Part shown: positions 43,128-49,213 of the stretch, piece after piece
How the letters are laid out: each line of letters begins with the position of its first letter
Numbering within the stretch: the first letter of the stretch is position 1
DNA from: Streptomyces sp. NRRL B-3428
Lineage (GTDB): Bacteria > Actinomycetota > Actinomycetes > Streptomycetales > Streptomycetaceae
Assembly (NCBI GenBank): GCA_000721375.1
Contig: JOGW01000031.1
Location: 1-49,213 of the forward strand
DNA: 49,213 bases
Direction of reading: 5' to 3'
Made by a program: the position numbers and the translations under genes
The notes under the pieces: model-generated
Told to the model about the DNA's origin: nothing
Databases searched by the model: none
The model's input: the letters and a program-made list of their open reading frames with translations, nothing else

Positions 43128-44267
43128 GCGCAGACGGGTGTTGAGGCGCGCCGCCTGCAGTGTGAGGTGGTCGCGTTCGGGGACGTTGGGGGCCTTGCCC
43201 GCGGCCTCCGCGTAGAGGCGGGCGGCCGAGGAGAGGTCACCGGCGCGTTCGTGGAGGTAGGCGAGGGCCGCCGTGTGGCGGGGCAGGGACGGGTCGAGGG
43301 CGGCCAGAGCGGCCAGGCCCGCGCGCGGACCGTCGGCCTCGCCCACCGCCACCGCGCGGTTGAGGCGAGCCAACGGGTTGTCGGTCAGACGGACCAACTC
43401 GTCGTACCACTCCACGATCTGGACCCAGTCGGTCTCCTCGGCCGCACGCGCGTCGGCGTGCAGCGCGGCGACGGCCGCCTGCGCCTGGAACTCGCCCAGG
43501 CGGTCGCGGGCGAGGGCGGCCTGGAGCAACTCCACGCCCTCGGCGATCAGTCGGGTGTCCCAGAGGGACCGGTCCTGTTCGGCCAGCGGTACGAGCCGGC
43601 CGTCGGACCCGGTGCGTGCCGGGCGCCGGGCGTGGTGCAGGAGCATGAGGGCGAGCAGGCCCGCGACCTCCTCGTGGCGGGTCCTCGCCGCGAGCTGGCG
43701 CGTGAGGCGGATCGCCTCGGCGGCCAGGTCGACATCGCCGGAATAGCCCTCGTTGAAGACGAGGTAGAGCACGCGGACGACCGTGGCGACATCGCCGGGC
43801 TGGTCGAAGCGGACACCGGACACGGTCCGCTTGGCCCTGCTGATCCGCTGGGCCATCGTCGCCTCCGGCACCAGATAGGCCGCCGCGATCTGCCGCGTGG
43901 TCAGTCCACCGACCGCACGCAGCGTGAGCGCGACCGCCGAGGCCGGGGTCAGGGACGGGTGTGCGCACAGGAAGTAGAGCCGCAGCGTGTCGTCCACCGA
44001 CTCCCCGGGATCGGGGGCGGGTTCGGCCTCGACCAGCTCCTCGCGGCGCCGGCGCGAGGTGTCGGACCGCACGGCGTCGAGGAACTTGCGCCAGGCCACG
44101 GTGACCAGCCAGCCCTTGGGGTCCTTCGGCGGATCGGCGGGCCATCCCCGTACCGCCTCGACGAGCGCGTCCTGCACCGCGTCCTCGGCCGCCGCGAAAT
44201 CCGCTCCGCGACGGACGAGGACACCGATGACCTCGGGCACGAGCTCCCGCAGCAGCGGCTCGTTCAC
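43119..44267 (-). CDS. ECF42-type RNA polymerase sigma factor with C-terminal TPR-like domain
   Basis: 382 residues from GTG 44267, overlapping the DGPF gene stop by 4 bp. Sigma-2 region at about 8-75 (FAAAEDAVQDALVEAVRGWPADPPKDPKGWLVTVAWRKFLDAVR), sigma-4 at about 100-160 (ALTLRAVGGLTTRQIAAAYLVPEATMAQRISRAKRTV). The C-terminal 215 residues (RFDQPGDVATVVRVLYLVFNEGYSGDVDLAAEAIRLTRQL...) are the DUF6596/TPR-like extension of this group, which replaces a separate anti-sigma factor. Genomic linkage to a DGPF-domain protein is the hallmark of ECF42. Its regulon in Streptomyces venezuelae is mostly DGPF genes. Confidence 0.9.
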   Translation of the reverse strand: MNEPLLRELVPEVIGVLVRRGADFAAAEDAVQDALVEAVRGWPADPPKDPKGWLVTVAWRKFLDAVRSDTSRRRREELVEAEPAPDPGESVDDTLRLYFLCAHPSLTPASAVALTLRAVGGLTTRQIAAAYLVPEATMAQRISRAKRTVSGVRFDQPGDVATVVRVLYLVFNEGYSGDVDLAAEAIRLTRQLAARTRHEEVAGLLALMLLHHARRPARTGSDGRLVPLAEQDRSLWDTRLIAEGVELLQAALARDRLGEFQAQAAVAALHADARAAEETDWVQIVEWYDELVRLTDNPLARLNRAVAVGEADGPRAGLAALAALDPSLPRHTAALAYLHERAGDLSSAARLYAEAAGKAPNVPERDHLTLQAARLNTRLRSG

Positions 44268-44671
44268 TCGGTGCCCGTGGGCCGCACACCGTAGAACGGG
44301 CGCACCTCGAGCCACTCGTGGATCGGCTTGCCGTCCGCACCGGGAGCCGCGGACAGCTCACCGGCCAGCTCGACGGCCCGCTCGTACGTCTCGACGTCGA
44401 TCACCATCCAGCCCGCGATCAGATCCTTGGTCTCGGCGAACGGCCCGTCGGTGACCGGCGGCCGCCCCTCCCCGTCGTACCGGACCCAGGCGCCCTCCAC
44501 CGAGAGCGCCTGCGCGTCGACGAACTCCCCGGTCTTCTCCAGCCGCGCCGCGAAGTCGTTCATGTACTGCACGTGCGCCTTGACCTCGTCAGGCGCCCAC
44601 TGGTCCATGGGTACGCAGTTGACCGCCTCGGGAGCGCCTCGGTAGTGCTTCAGGAGCAGGTACTTGGCCAT
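44264..44671 (-). CDS. DGPF-domain (YCII-like) protein
   Basis: 135 residues from ATG 44671 (AGGAG 6 nt upstream). A ferredoxin-like YCII fold (MAKYLLLKHYRGAPE, FAARLEKTGEFVDAQALS) with the name-giving motif VTDGPFAETKDLIAGWMVIDV. DGPF proteins are of unknown enzymatic role and are regularly co-transcribed with ECF42 sigma factors. An ECF-like promoter lies about 50 bp upstream. Confidence 0.9.
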   Translation of the reverse strand: MAKYLLLKHYRGAPEAVNCVPMDQWAPDEVKAHVQYMNDFAARLEKTGEFVDAQALSVEGAWVRYDGEGRPPVTDGPFAETKDLIAGWMVIDVETYERAVELAGELSAAPGADGKPIHEWLEVRPFYGVRPTGTE

Positions 44672-44721
44672 CACGATCTCCTAGGTGAGGTACGGCCCAT
44701 TGTGGCCGCGTTCTCCCCTGG

Positions 44722-44748
44722 GACGGAGCTGAGCGCGGATTCTCGACA
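44722..44748 (-). promoter_or_regulatory. Candidate ECF42 promoter
   Basis: On the minus strand TGTCGA (44748-44743), 17 bp, CGTC (44725-44722), 51 nt upstream of the DGPF start. TGTCGA is the -35 element reported for ECF42, so the operon may be autoregulated. Confidence 0.5.
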
Positions 44749-44820
44749 TCCCTGCGGAAAAATCTTTGCCCGGGCCTGAAAACGCTCCTGATCCGCACCG
44801 TATGCGCAGCTCAGGTGCAT

Positions 44821-44850
44821 GATCGCCGTTGATCGCCGTTGATCGCTGTC
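44821..44850. repeat. Three 10-bp tandem repeats
   Basis: GATCGCCGTT, GATCGCCGTT and GATCGCTGTC in direct succession in the 314-bp gap between the ECF42 operon and the SnoaL-like gene. Apart from the promoter above I see nothing else in that gap. Confidence 0.6.
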
Positions 44851-44985
44851 GACGACGATGCTCCGTACGTCGGTGTGCCAGATCCAGCGCCAGAGGGTCC
44901 GCCGGTGCCGTGGCCGGGCCGGTTCACCGTGATCGGAAGCGGCTCGCGGGACGAGCGCACGCGAATCGGCTGGTATGACTGGGGC

Positions 44986-45363
44986 ATGCAGGAAGAGACC
45001 GCACGCTCCGCGATCGACATGTTCATCTCCGCGTTCAACACCTCGGACGACAACTATGTGACTTCCCTGCTCTCCCAGGCCCTGACCTCGGACGTGGTCT
45101 TCTGGGGGCCGTTGGGTCGCAGCGAAGGAATCGCGGCGGTCGAGCGGTTCGTCCTGGACATCCGGCGCCACCCGGCAGGGACCGGCACGATGGTGCGCTG
45201 CTCAGCGGTGGACATGCCTGACGAATGGGCCCGCTACCAGTGGGTGTTCACCACGCCGGGTGGAGGCCTCCGCCTGGCGGGAACGGACGTCGTCCATCTG
45301 CGACGAAGCCTCATCGACCAGATCATCGTCTTCGCGGGGGAGATCGAGCCGTCGGCCTCCTGA
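44986..45363 (+). CDS. SnoaL-like (NTF2-fold) protein, 125 aa
   Basis: ATG 44986; an upstream in-frame ATG at 44839 would add 49 unlikely residues. ARSAIDMFISAFNTSDDNYVTSLLSQALTSDVVFWGPLGRSEGIAAVERFVLDI, then WARYQWVFTTPGGGLRLAGTDVVHLRRSLIDQIIVFAGEIEPS, is a full NTF2-like cone fold as found in SnoaL cyclases, ketosteroid isomerases and many stand-alone proteins. Catalytic specificity cannot be told. Confidence 0.8.
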   Translation: MQEETARSAIDMFISAFNTSDDNYVTSLLSQALTSDVVFWGPLGRSEGIAAVERFVLDIRRHPAGTGTMVRCSAVDMPDEWARYQWVFTTPGGGLRLAGTDVVHLRRSLIDQIIVFAGEIEPSAS

Positions 45364-45464
45364 GTCAGGATCCGAGCACCAAAGCCAGTTGGAGCGCCGG
45401 CTGTTGTCGGCGGTGGTGCCGAAATCCGATCGTCAAGGCCGACGGAGTCTCCTACCGTTCCGTC

Positions 45465-45548
45465 ATGCAGATCGTCGTGACGCTGGACTGTGTCGACACC
45501 GAAGCGCAGGCGCAATTCTGGCTCGCTGCCCTCGCACCGTCAGCCTGA
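45465..45548 (+). pseudogene. Truncated VOC/glyoxalase-family gene start
   Basis: MQIVVTLDCVDTEAQAQFWLAALAPSA then TGA. The first 23 residues are the standard N-terminal beta-alpha opening of VOC proteins (bleomycin-resistance/glyoxalase type), but the rest of the roughly 120-residue fold is gone and the following sequence is unrelated. It marks the junction between the core-like region and accessory DNA. Confidence 0.65.
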
Positions 45549-45636
45549 GGTCGGCGTAGCGGCTTTGGACGGGGGAGCCGCCTTGGCGCGAGTGGTCCGC
45601 GACTGCTGTCGTAAGTGAGTCCGGGCTGATCCGTGA

Positions 45637-46089
45637 TTACCCGACCGGATTCCATCTGACCCGGTAGCCGACCCCACCTGTCCGGTGCCGAGCACCGTTG
45701 ACGGACCGCCACTGGGCAAGCAACCGCCTTGCACTGTCGGGTACTTGGCGATGCTGTGTGAGCAACGCGGTCAGTTCGTCGTACCGAACGTCGATCCCCC
45801 CGTGATCAGGATGGCTGTCTGGTCCAACGGCCCCTGCCTTGCGTCTCTCATCCCAGCTGACGAAGATCGCCCACTGCTCTCGCTCCAGGGCCAATGCCTC
45901 CTCGCTTGCGGGCCACACGCGGTACTCGTCCGCATCGCCGAGGTGGCTGTAGTCATGGCTCTGGAAGTAGTGCGGGAGGCCGCCGACGTCAGCGATGCCC
46001 TCGCGAGGGCCGTCGTACCACTCCAGCTCGACGTGGACACGCTCGAACCCGGCGGCGATCAGTTGCTCTTCGTCCCCACTCTCAGCCAC
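45637..46089 (-). CDS. Conserved hypothetical protein, 150 aa
   Basis: Starts at GTG 46089, no clear ribosome site. Acidic and Trp/Tyr-rich: FERVHVELEWYDGPREGIADVGGLPHYFQSHDYSHLGDADEYRVWPASEEALALEREQWAIFVSWDERRKAG. The pattern of a short globular protein with a conserved GLPHYFQ stretch suggests a real family, not recognised. GC and codon bias are lower than in the core genes. Confidence 0.6.
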   Translation of the reverse strand: MAESGDEEQLIAAGFERVHVELEWYDGPREGIADVGGLPHYFQSHDYSHLGDADEYRVWPASEEALALEREQWAIFVSWDERRKAGAVGPDSHPDHGGIDVRYDELTALLTQHRQVPDSARRLLAQWRSVNGARHRTGGVGYRVRWNPVG

Positions 46090-46154
46090 GCAGGGAGGCT
46101 ACTGGGGCCGGGCCTCCACGTACATGGTCCGCCCACAGACCGCCCCAGAAACAA

Positions 46155-46199
46155 CTCAAGCCCCCCACCCACGGAAAGACCGCAGGTAGAGGGCTTGAG
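46155..46199 (-). terminator. Minus-strand terminator
   Basis: CTCAAGCCC and GGGCTTGAG pair over 9 bp; on the minus strand TTGTTTC follows. It lies 28 nt beyond the stop at 46228. Confidence 0.55.
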
Positions 46200-46227
46200 C
46201 GATGGGAGCAGAGGGCCTGGCAGAGGG

Positions 46228-46440
46228 CTACTTCTTCTTGCCCTGGGTCTCGCAGGGGGTCTTGGTGACCTGCGTATTGCCTGGTCCAGGCGCTGGCCAC
46301 TGGGCGGGTCCTGGTCGTTGACGGTGGTTGTCGGGTGCTGTTGAGTGGCCTCGGACGGCCCACAGACGGCCCAGTATCGGAGCGTCGTACTCTCTGGCCA
46401 TGACGATGACGTGGGCTGACTTCTGGACCTTGATAGACAC
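46228..46440 (-). pseudogene. Possible 3' remnant of a lost gene
   Basis: An open minus-strand frame ends in NTQVTKTPCETQGKKK and is followed at proper distance by a terminator, which suggests a real gene end. Its upstream part overlaps the start of the DUF4240-like gene on the other strand, so only the 3' part may be genuine. Family not recognised. Confidence 0.3.
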
Positions 46441-46873
46441 CCTGAACGGCAGAGCCGACGAGGGAAGCTGTCATCGTCTGACTGAGCAGCTGAGCGTCCG
46501 CCCCGTTCCTGAAATTGAGGGCTTCGCCGAGCGCCTGTCCGAAGCTCTGTATCGTCTGGACCAGGAGAAGTTTGGTCTCCTGCCCGTCGCTGACCTCACG
46601 CTGCCAGGAGGGGAACCCTTCCCGCAGTCTGGTGATGTCTTCCTCTACACACGCTGTGCGGTCGTCGCGGCCGGCCGATCCGTCTGGGAGAGCGTCTTCT
46701 TCGACGTCGACAAGTTCGCTCCCTACACCGCGAGTGAATACGACGGTGAATCGCTGCTCTACGTGCCGGATCAGGCCTACGAACTCGCAACGGGCCAGGA
46801 GTGGCAGCGACAGACCCGGTACTGCTACGAGTCCTACTCGAACGCCGCCGGGTGGCCGCATCTTCGAGCCTGA
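46400..46873 (+). CDS. DUF4240-like protein
   Basis: 157 residues from ATG 46400 (MTMTWADFWTLIDTLNGRADEGSCHRLTEQLSVRPVPEIEGFAERLSEALYRLDQEKF). The opening W-x-x-F-W-x-L-I-D and the helical part with FAERLSEALYRLD are typical of DUF4240. The C-terminus is Tyr-rich. Cytoplasmic, function unknown; such genes are frequent in Streptomyces accessory DNA. Confidence 0.7.
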   Translation: MTMTWADFWTLIDTLNGRADEGSCHRLTEQLSVRPVPEIEGFAERLSEALYRLDQEKFGLLPVADLTLPGGEPFPQSGDVFLYTRCAVVAAGRSVWESVFFDVDKFAPYTASEYDGESLLYVPDQAYELATGQEWQRQTRYCYESYSNAAGWPHLRA

Positions 46874-47068
46874 GGTGGCAGGGCTCAATAGGCGAGTCAA
46901 GGCACCGTAAGCCCGCTTTCCAATTGTGCTGGTGGGGTGCTGGGATGTGTCCTGCGGCGTTCACCTGCGTTCATGCACGGCCCATGGCCCCGACGGGATC
47001 AGCTGTTGGTCGCGACTGAACGTCGATGAACCGACCTGAATGAGACGGAAACTGAGACGGGGGATCAC

Positions 47069-47335
47069 GTGGAACAGGTACAGGCTGAGCTGTTCACGGA
47101 CGGCGGCAACGATGCTGTGGTCCGTCTCTCTGGCCGTCGCTTTCCCGGTGTTCTCATCCAAGGCGACACCCTAAGCATCCTTATGGCGGACGTTGCCGAA
47201 CTCATCGAGTTGTGCGCCGCTGGCGACATGGAGGAGGCCAAGTATGCGGCTGGCCTGCTTCATGCCGAGTTGGGTTCCAAGCTGCAGCGGTACACCGACG
47301 CGCTCGAAGTCCACGGCATTCCCCGGCCCTTCTGA
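47069..47335 (+). CDS. Small hypothetical protein (DUF6959-like), 88 aa
   Basis: GTG 47069 with GGGGGA 6 nt upstream. MEQVQAELFTDGGNDAVVRLSGRRFPGVLIQGDTLSILMADVAELIELCAAGDMEEAKYAAGLLHAELGSKLQRYTDALEVHGIPRPF: a beta-hairpin followed by two helices. The RRFPGVLIQGD(S/T)L stretch matches a recurrent small family in actinobacteria. Followed 30 nt later by another small gene, likely in one operon. Function unknown. Confidence 0.7.
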   Translation: MEQVQAELFTDGGNDAVVRLSGRRFPGVLIQGDTLSILMADVAELIELCAAGDMEEAKYAAGLLHAELGSKLQRYTDALEVHGIPRPF

Positions 47336-47364
47336 TCCGTAGCTCTATGCAGAAAGGTCTCGCT

Positions 47365-47577
47365 ATGGACCCGGAAGGCAACGTCATCGACATCGCGGAC
47401 AGCGAAATCATCGCCGGACGCACCATCGTCGGCATCAAGATGATCCGAGACCACCTCGGGTGCTCCTTGCACGAAGCCGTCGACGTGTACGCGGCCCGCT
47501 ACGAACACCTGCGCGAGACCAGTCCGACCGCCTTCGAGCAGAGCCACGAGGACTACTGGGAGGGCTTCCACTCGTAA
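47365..47577 (+). CDS. Small protein with ribosomal L7/L12-like helix motif, 70 aa
   Basis: ATG 47365 has AAAGG 7 nt upstream; ATG 47347 is an alternative. The stretch IAGRTIVGIKMIRDHLGCSLHEAVDVYAARYEHLRE resembles the C-terminal domain of L7/L12 (IKxVRxxTGLGLxEAKxxV). Similar mini-proteins occur in Streptomyces without a known ribosomal role. Same operon as the previous gene by spacing. Confidence 0.65.
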   Translation: MDPEGNVIDIADSEIIAGRTIVGIKMIRDHLGCSLHEAVDVYAARYEHLRETSPTAFEQSHEDYWEGFHS

Positions 47578-47636
47578 CTCGAAGGCAAGAAGCATGACGT
47601 TCCTCGTACGCTCGGACGATTGAGGCAGGGGATGAC

Positions 47637-47972
47637 ATGGCCCGGCTCTTGCGGTGGTCTGATGACCTTTGCGACTCAGATGTGGCAGCTATCGAGCGCT
47701 TCCTGGGCCCCAGGCTTCGTTACCTGCAAGACGCCTACGCGCCCGAGACCGAAGAGCATCGGGCGGCAACGAGCCTGGCCAATCTGTTGTCCGAGATCGC
47801 TCCTATGCTGCGCTCCTACGTCGCAGCGCGGTCGCTCCCTCCGTTCGGCACGCCCGCCGAACAGACTGCCAATGCCGAGCGGCTGAGCAGCGCGGTCCTC
47901 CTGCACTGGAACTGGCTGGTGTGTGTAGCCGAGCCATGGCGGTCGGAACCTGACTTCGATCAGGAACGCTGA
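47637..47972 (+). CDS. Hypothetical protein, 111 aa
   Basis: ATG 47637 after GGCAGGGG. Helical: MARLLRWSDDLCDSDVAAIERFLGPRLRYLQDAYAPETEEHRAATSLANLLSEIAPMLRSYVAARSLPPFG...LHWNWLVCVAEPW. No membrane segment or motif recognised. Probably co-transcribed with the two small genes upstream. Confidence 0.6.
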   Translation: MARLLRWSDDLCDSDVAAIERFLGPRLRYLQDAYAPETEEHRAATSLANLLSEIAPMLRSYVAARSLPPFGTPAEQTANAERLSSAVLLHWNWLVCVAEPWRSEPDFDQER

Positions 47973-48154
47973 AAACGCCTGCACATCCGCAACGCAGAGC
48001 AGCAGGCCCGGACCGAGCAGTTCGGCCGGTGAGACCTGCGCCCGAGCTCGGGCCATGAGAACTCCACTCCCAGCACAGCGGGTTTCCCACCTCATGCCCG
48101 CAGACACTGCAAATCCGTTCGCGCCACACAGCGCTGACCAGCAGAATCACCGCC

Positions 48155-48793
48155 ATGGGCACAGACATACATGGGTTTATCGAGGTCAGGGACGAGTTCA
48201 TCGACCTCTCCGAACCGGAAGACGACGACCCCTGGCTTCGCTGGCACCCGGCCGGGGCCTTGGATCACTACTACGACAGCCGCTCCTACCTGGCCTTCGA
48301 CTGTCTGTTCGGGGTACGAGGAGGGAGCTTCGAGCCTCTGGCTGCGGGGCGAGGCTTCCCGGATGATGCGTCCCGAGCGGTGACCAGAGCGTTCCGCGAA
48401 GAAGGCCTCGATGCCCACAGCCCGTCTTGGATCAGCTGGGCCGAGATCGAGTCGGCCGTATGGGACGAACCCGCTGAACTGACGGCGCACTGGCATCCGT
48501 TCGAGTATCGCCGCGAGCCTGGCGGCGACTGGGTCTTGTACGGGTGGGGCACCTCACTTGAGCGCCTCGCCGAACTCACCGGAACCAGCCTGAAGACGGT
48601 CGCGTACGCCGGCAAGCATTGGCCCGAAGGCACCGAATGGCTAGATGGGGACCGCCTCTTCCGCATTGCGCGGCTCACCAGGCGCCATGCCGTCACGGAT
48701 GCGGAATGGGGCGACGTCTGGACGGTGATGAGGACCTTGGCCAGGCGTCACGGCCCTGACCGCGTCCGCCTCGTCGTCTGGTTCGACAACTGA
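48155..48793 (+). CDS. Conserved hypothetical protein with MGTDIHGFIEV start, 212 aa
   Basis: ATG 48155. The N-terminus MGTDIHGFIEVR, then RSYLAFDCLFGVRGG and AAGRGFPDDASRAV, form the signature of an uncharacterised family found in bacteria and phages. The conserved Asp/His at residues 4 and 6 and later H/W residues could be catalytic or metal-binding. It is the last full gene before the tRNA fragment. Confidence 0.7.
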   Translation: MGTDIHGFIEVRDEFIDLSEPEDDDPWLRWHPAGALDHYYDSRSYLAFDCLFGVRGGSFEPLAAGRGFPDDASRAVTRAFREEGLDAHSPSWISWAEIESAVWDEPAELTAHWHPFEYRREPGGDWVLYGWGTSLERLAELTGTSLKTVAYAGKHWPEGTEWLDGDRLFRIARLTRRHAVTDAEWGDVWTVMRTLARRHGPDRVRLVVWFDN

Positions 48794-49003
48794 TCCGCCC
48801 GGTCGGCCCATGTCACGTCGGAGCGAAACGGTGCTGCCGTAGGCGCGACCTCGTTGGCCGCCGCCCGACTCCGCGGCTTCGAAGAACCTCAAAGCAGCCT
48901 GCCCATACCCGAGTTGGCAGCCGCTCTCGCGCTCGTGCCCTGGCTGGCACGGCTGCTGGTGCGGACTTGGTGCAAGGCGCTTGAGGCGGCCTGGACAACA
49001 AAC
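48794..49003. other. Gene-free stretch before the tRNA scar
   Basis: 210 bp; short open frames on both strands show no ribosome site or codon bias. I see nothing functional in it. Confidence 0.5.
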
Positions 49004-49031
49004 AACCCCCGGGCCACTGGCCCTGGGGGTT
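49004..49031 (-). terminator. Terminator attached to the tRNA-Gly fragment
   Basis: On the minus strand AACCCCC-A-GGGCC pairs with GGCCC-GGGGGTT, 12 bp with a one-base bulge and 3-nt loop, followed by GTTTGTTG. It follows the tRNA 3' end by 5 nt, as expected for a native tRNA terminator. Confidence 0.75.
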
Positions 49032-49036
49032 CGTCG

Positions 49037-49080
49037 TGGAGCGGGTGACGAGAATCGAACTCGCGCTCTGAGCTTGGGAA
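49037..49080 (-). mobile_element. tRNA-Gly(CCC) 3' fragment: probable attachment site
   Basis: The minus strand reads TTCCCAA (anticodon loop of tRNA-Gly CCC), GCTCA (3' anticodon stem), AGTTCGATTCT within a GCGAG/CTCGT T arm, CACCCGC (3' acceptor) and TCCA. The 5' half is missing; upstream of 49080 the sequence diverges (GTGA instead of the TGAGC stem). Such 3' fragments arise when integrative elements use tRNA genes as attB. The retained native terminator on the left side places the element to the right of 49080, mostly outside the window. Confidence 0.75.
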
Positions 49081-49213
49081 TCACTGATCAATTGGGCGTG
49101 ATCTGCCCCCTGAGCTGCTGGAACGGTCAGGTTGGAGCCGCTGCCCTCGGTCGGCTCATGCCCGTGGTTGACCGTCCGGACCCGACGGATCTGGGGCGCT
49201 TCTGGTGCGGCTG
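49081..49213. other. Element-side flank of the attachment site
   Basis: 133 bp. TGATCAATTGGGCGTGATC contains two TGATC words that could be integrase arm sites. The minus strand has open frames running in from the right edge, but too short to identify. Confidence 0.35.

Noticed and set aside
48854..49048. 64-codon plus-strand frame before the tRNA fragment
   Set aside because: Runs into the tRNA terminator and tRNA scar; no ribosome site.

Overview
The window is high-GC actinobacterial DNA with almost all codons ending in G or C, many GTG starts and tight 4-bp start/stop overlaps. The gene set points to Streptomyces: HbpS/SenS/SenR, MsiK, CarD-IspD-IspF-CysS-RlmB, PhoU and PhoR-PhoP. As far as I remember, this order follows the S. 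coelicolor core around SCO42xx. No CRISPR array, rRNA or complete mobile element is visible.

Layout. 1-2.3 kb: 5' end of a secreted HbpS-like haem-sensing protein, divergent from senS-senR. 2.3-8.7 kb: single genes (two unknown proteins, a pentapeptide-repeat protein, an MDR oxidoreductase divergent from a DHA2 efflux pump, and a small-molecule kinase plus GNAT pair). 8.7-13.3 kb: a MacB-like ABC ATPase, an FtsX-type permease and a DsbA-like lipoprotein, then tRNA-Thr(TGT). 13.4-15.9 kb: a second two-component system, whose kinase carries an extra extracytoplasmic domain after its ATPase domain. 16-20.4 kb: msiK with a DasR-like site, a small membrane-anchored protein, an NDP-sugar synthase and a DoxX protein.

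20.5-29.1 kb is the most interesting metabolic block. Four translationally coupled minus-strand genes encode an S9 peptidase/beta-lactamase-fold fusion, an M20 hydrolase, a COG3375-type GNAT and an N-acylamino acid racemase of the NSAR/OSBS family, followed by a PucR regulator. The set matches the acylate/racemize/deacylate route for converting D- to L-amino acids. Streptomyces is expected to make menaquinone by the futalosine route, so an OSBS role is unlikely.

29.1-29.8 kb: a short leader peptide and an unusually U-rich terminator precede a small ACT/IlvM-like gene, which looks like transcription attenuation. 29.8-34.9 kb: housekeeping genes rlmB, cysS, an F420-type PPOX protein, ispF, ispD and carD. 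35-39.9 kb: an LpqE-like lipoprotein, a 105-bp partial duplication of the phoP 3' end, phoRP and phoU with two PHO boxes between them, and a Cys-rich 50-residue protein. 40-45.4 kb: unknown membrane and TPR proteins, and an ECF42-type sigma factor operon with a DGPF-domain protein.

45.4-49.2 kb is accessory. GC and coding density are visibly lower, genes are small and hypothetical, and there are truncated gene remnants. It ends in a 44-nt 3' fragment of tRNA-Gly(CCC) next to the tRNA terminator, the usual scar of an element integrated in a tRNA gene. The element itself probably continues to the right of the window.
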